A DNA stretch of 49,681 nucleotides, taken from a bacterium. GTDB taxonomy: Bacteria; Bdellovibrionota_C; UBA2361; RFPC01. Below the pieces are notes generated by a model that made no database searches, was not told where the DNA came from, and was given only the letters and a program-made list of their open reading frames with translations. Numbering within the stretch: the stretch's first letter is position 1; the number at the start of each line of letters is the position of its first letter. Below are positions 49,521 to 49,681 of this stretch, piece by piece. The translations under genes were made by a program, and so were the position numbers. The DNA is taken from positions 1-49,681 of the forward strand of contig JAUIBK010000026.1 in NCBI GenBank assembly GCA_030428205.1, written 5' to 3'.

Positions 49521-49681
49521 TTATGCGGCAATTTTTTCTCTTTCATGAGAAGAGATGTAGTCAAAAGCTTCTACAGCACAGCGAATCACGTTTAGGAGAT
49601 CCCAGGCGCTAAAGCCGGTTGAGCTACAGTACTCACCTCGCTCGTCTTTGTAAGATCGAACGAAAGTAACGGATCTGAACG
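49521..49681 (-). CDS. Unknown protein, C-terminal fragment
   Basis: The last 53 codons of a gene entering from the right edge: it contains SYKDERGEYCSSTGF, then AWDLLNVIRCAVEAFDYISSHE, and ends KIAA before TAA. The pattern (short beta-strands, then a helix) is seen in small plasmid and phage proteins of PC4-like type, but I cannot assign it. Confidence 0.6.
   Translation of the reverse strand, partial: FRSVTFVRSYKDERGEYCSSTGFSAWDLLNVIRCAVEAFDYISSHEREKIAA

Noticed and set aside
49653..49676. AAAGTAACGG near the right edge as another copy of the 22070 direct repeat
   Set aside because: Only ten bases match and it is within coding sequence; chance match likely.

Overview
The window looks like part of a large conjugative plasmid (or a plasmid-derived integrated element) of a Gram-negative bacterium. 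The double-membrane envelope is shown by a CusCBA-type tripartite efflux system, an outer-membrane beta-barrel domain, a TrbB-L type IV secretion system with TraF pilin peptidase, and lipoprotein signals. The host cannot be named from sequence alone. Both ends cut through genes, so the element continues outside the window. No tRNA, rRNA, CRISPR array or transposase was seen.

Layout. (1) 1-8.3 kb, minus strand: a copper module made of cusC-cusB-cusA, a His/Cys-rich secreted protein, a CxxC-rich secreted protein, a DUF1269 protein, a multicopper oxidase fused to a beta-barrel, and a CsoR-type repressor. Three near-identical ATACC-N7-GGTAT-type operators probably make these one copper-inducible regulon. 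(2) 8.4-12.1 kb: an orphan TrkH/KtrB-like K+ transporter, a membrane-anchored DnaJ-domain protein, and a VbhA/Fic-type toxin-antitoxin pair. (3) 12.2-18.1 kb: a mobilisation block with VirD4/TraG coupling protein, MOBP-like relaxase, a candidate oriT and small unknown genes. (4) 18.1-22.1 kb: an ArdC-like antirestriction protein preceded by a long inverted repeat, a DEDDh exonuclease, an XRE regulator with twin palindromic operators, and an AAA/DUF4143 ATPase bracketed by matching 20-bp repeats. (5) 22.2-26.7 kb: the replication and partition core, with parA, a non-canonical parB-position gene, an array of AACCATCGATGGTT palindromes, 23-bp-spaced iterons and a RepA-type initiator. (6) 26.8-31.8 kb: a complete qatABCD anti-phage operon. 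(7) 32-46.3 kb: the Trb mating-pair-formation genes, ssb, traF, secreted unknowns, trbB and an M23 peptidase. (8) 46.3-49.4 kb, minus strand: a five-gene operon ending in a fused HgcA-HgcB-like corrinoid/ferredoxin protein.

Two observations stand out. First, seven copies of a promoter-like element with the invariant form GG(A/C)AAC-N16-CGATTA precede the transfer-associated transcription units and one pair of divergent genes beside the relaxase. The spacer is exactly 16 bp in all seven. This looks like a dedicated transfer regulon, read by an ECF- or FliA-like sigma factor or bound by a repressor; no such regulator gene is visible in the window. Second, the last operon (ArsR-like repressor with Cys56/Cys101/Cys111, periplasmic unknown, membrane protein with a vicinal Cys pair, SAM methyltransferase, HgcAB-like fusion) looks like a mobile corrinoid methyl-transfer system responding to a thiophilic metal or metalloid. 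It sits beside, but is separate from, the copper module.

How the parts may work together: rep/par maintain the element, the Fic pair may add stability, Qat defends host and plasmid against phage, ArdC may protect incoming DNA from restriction, the Mob/Trb genes move it, and the metal genes are the cargo that benefits the host.
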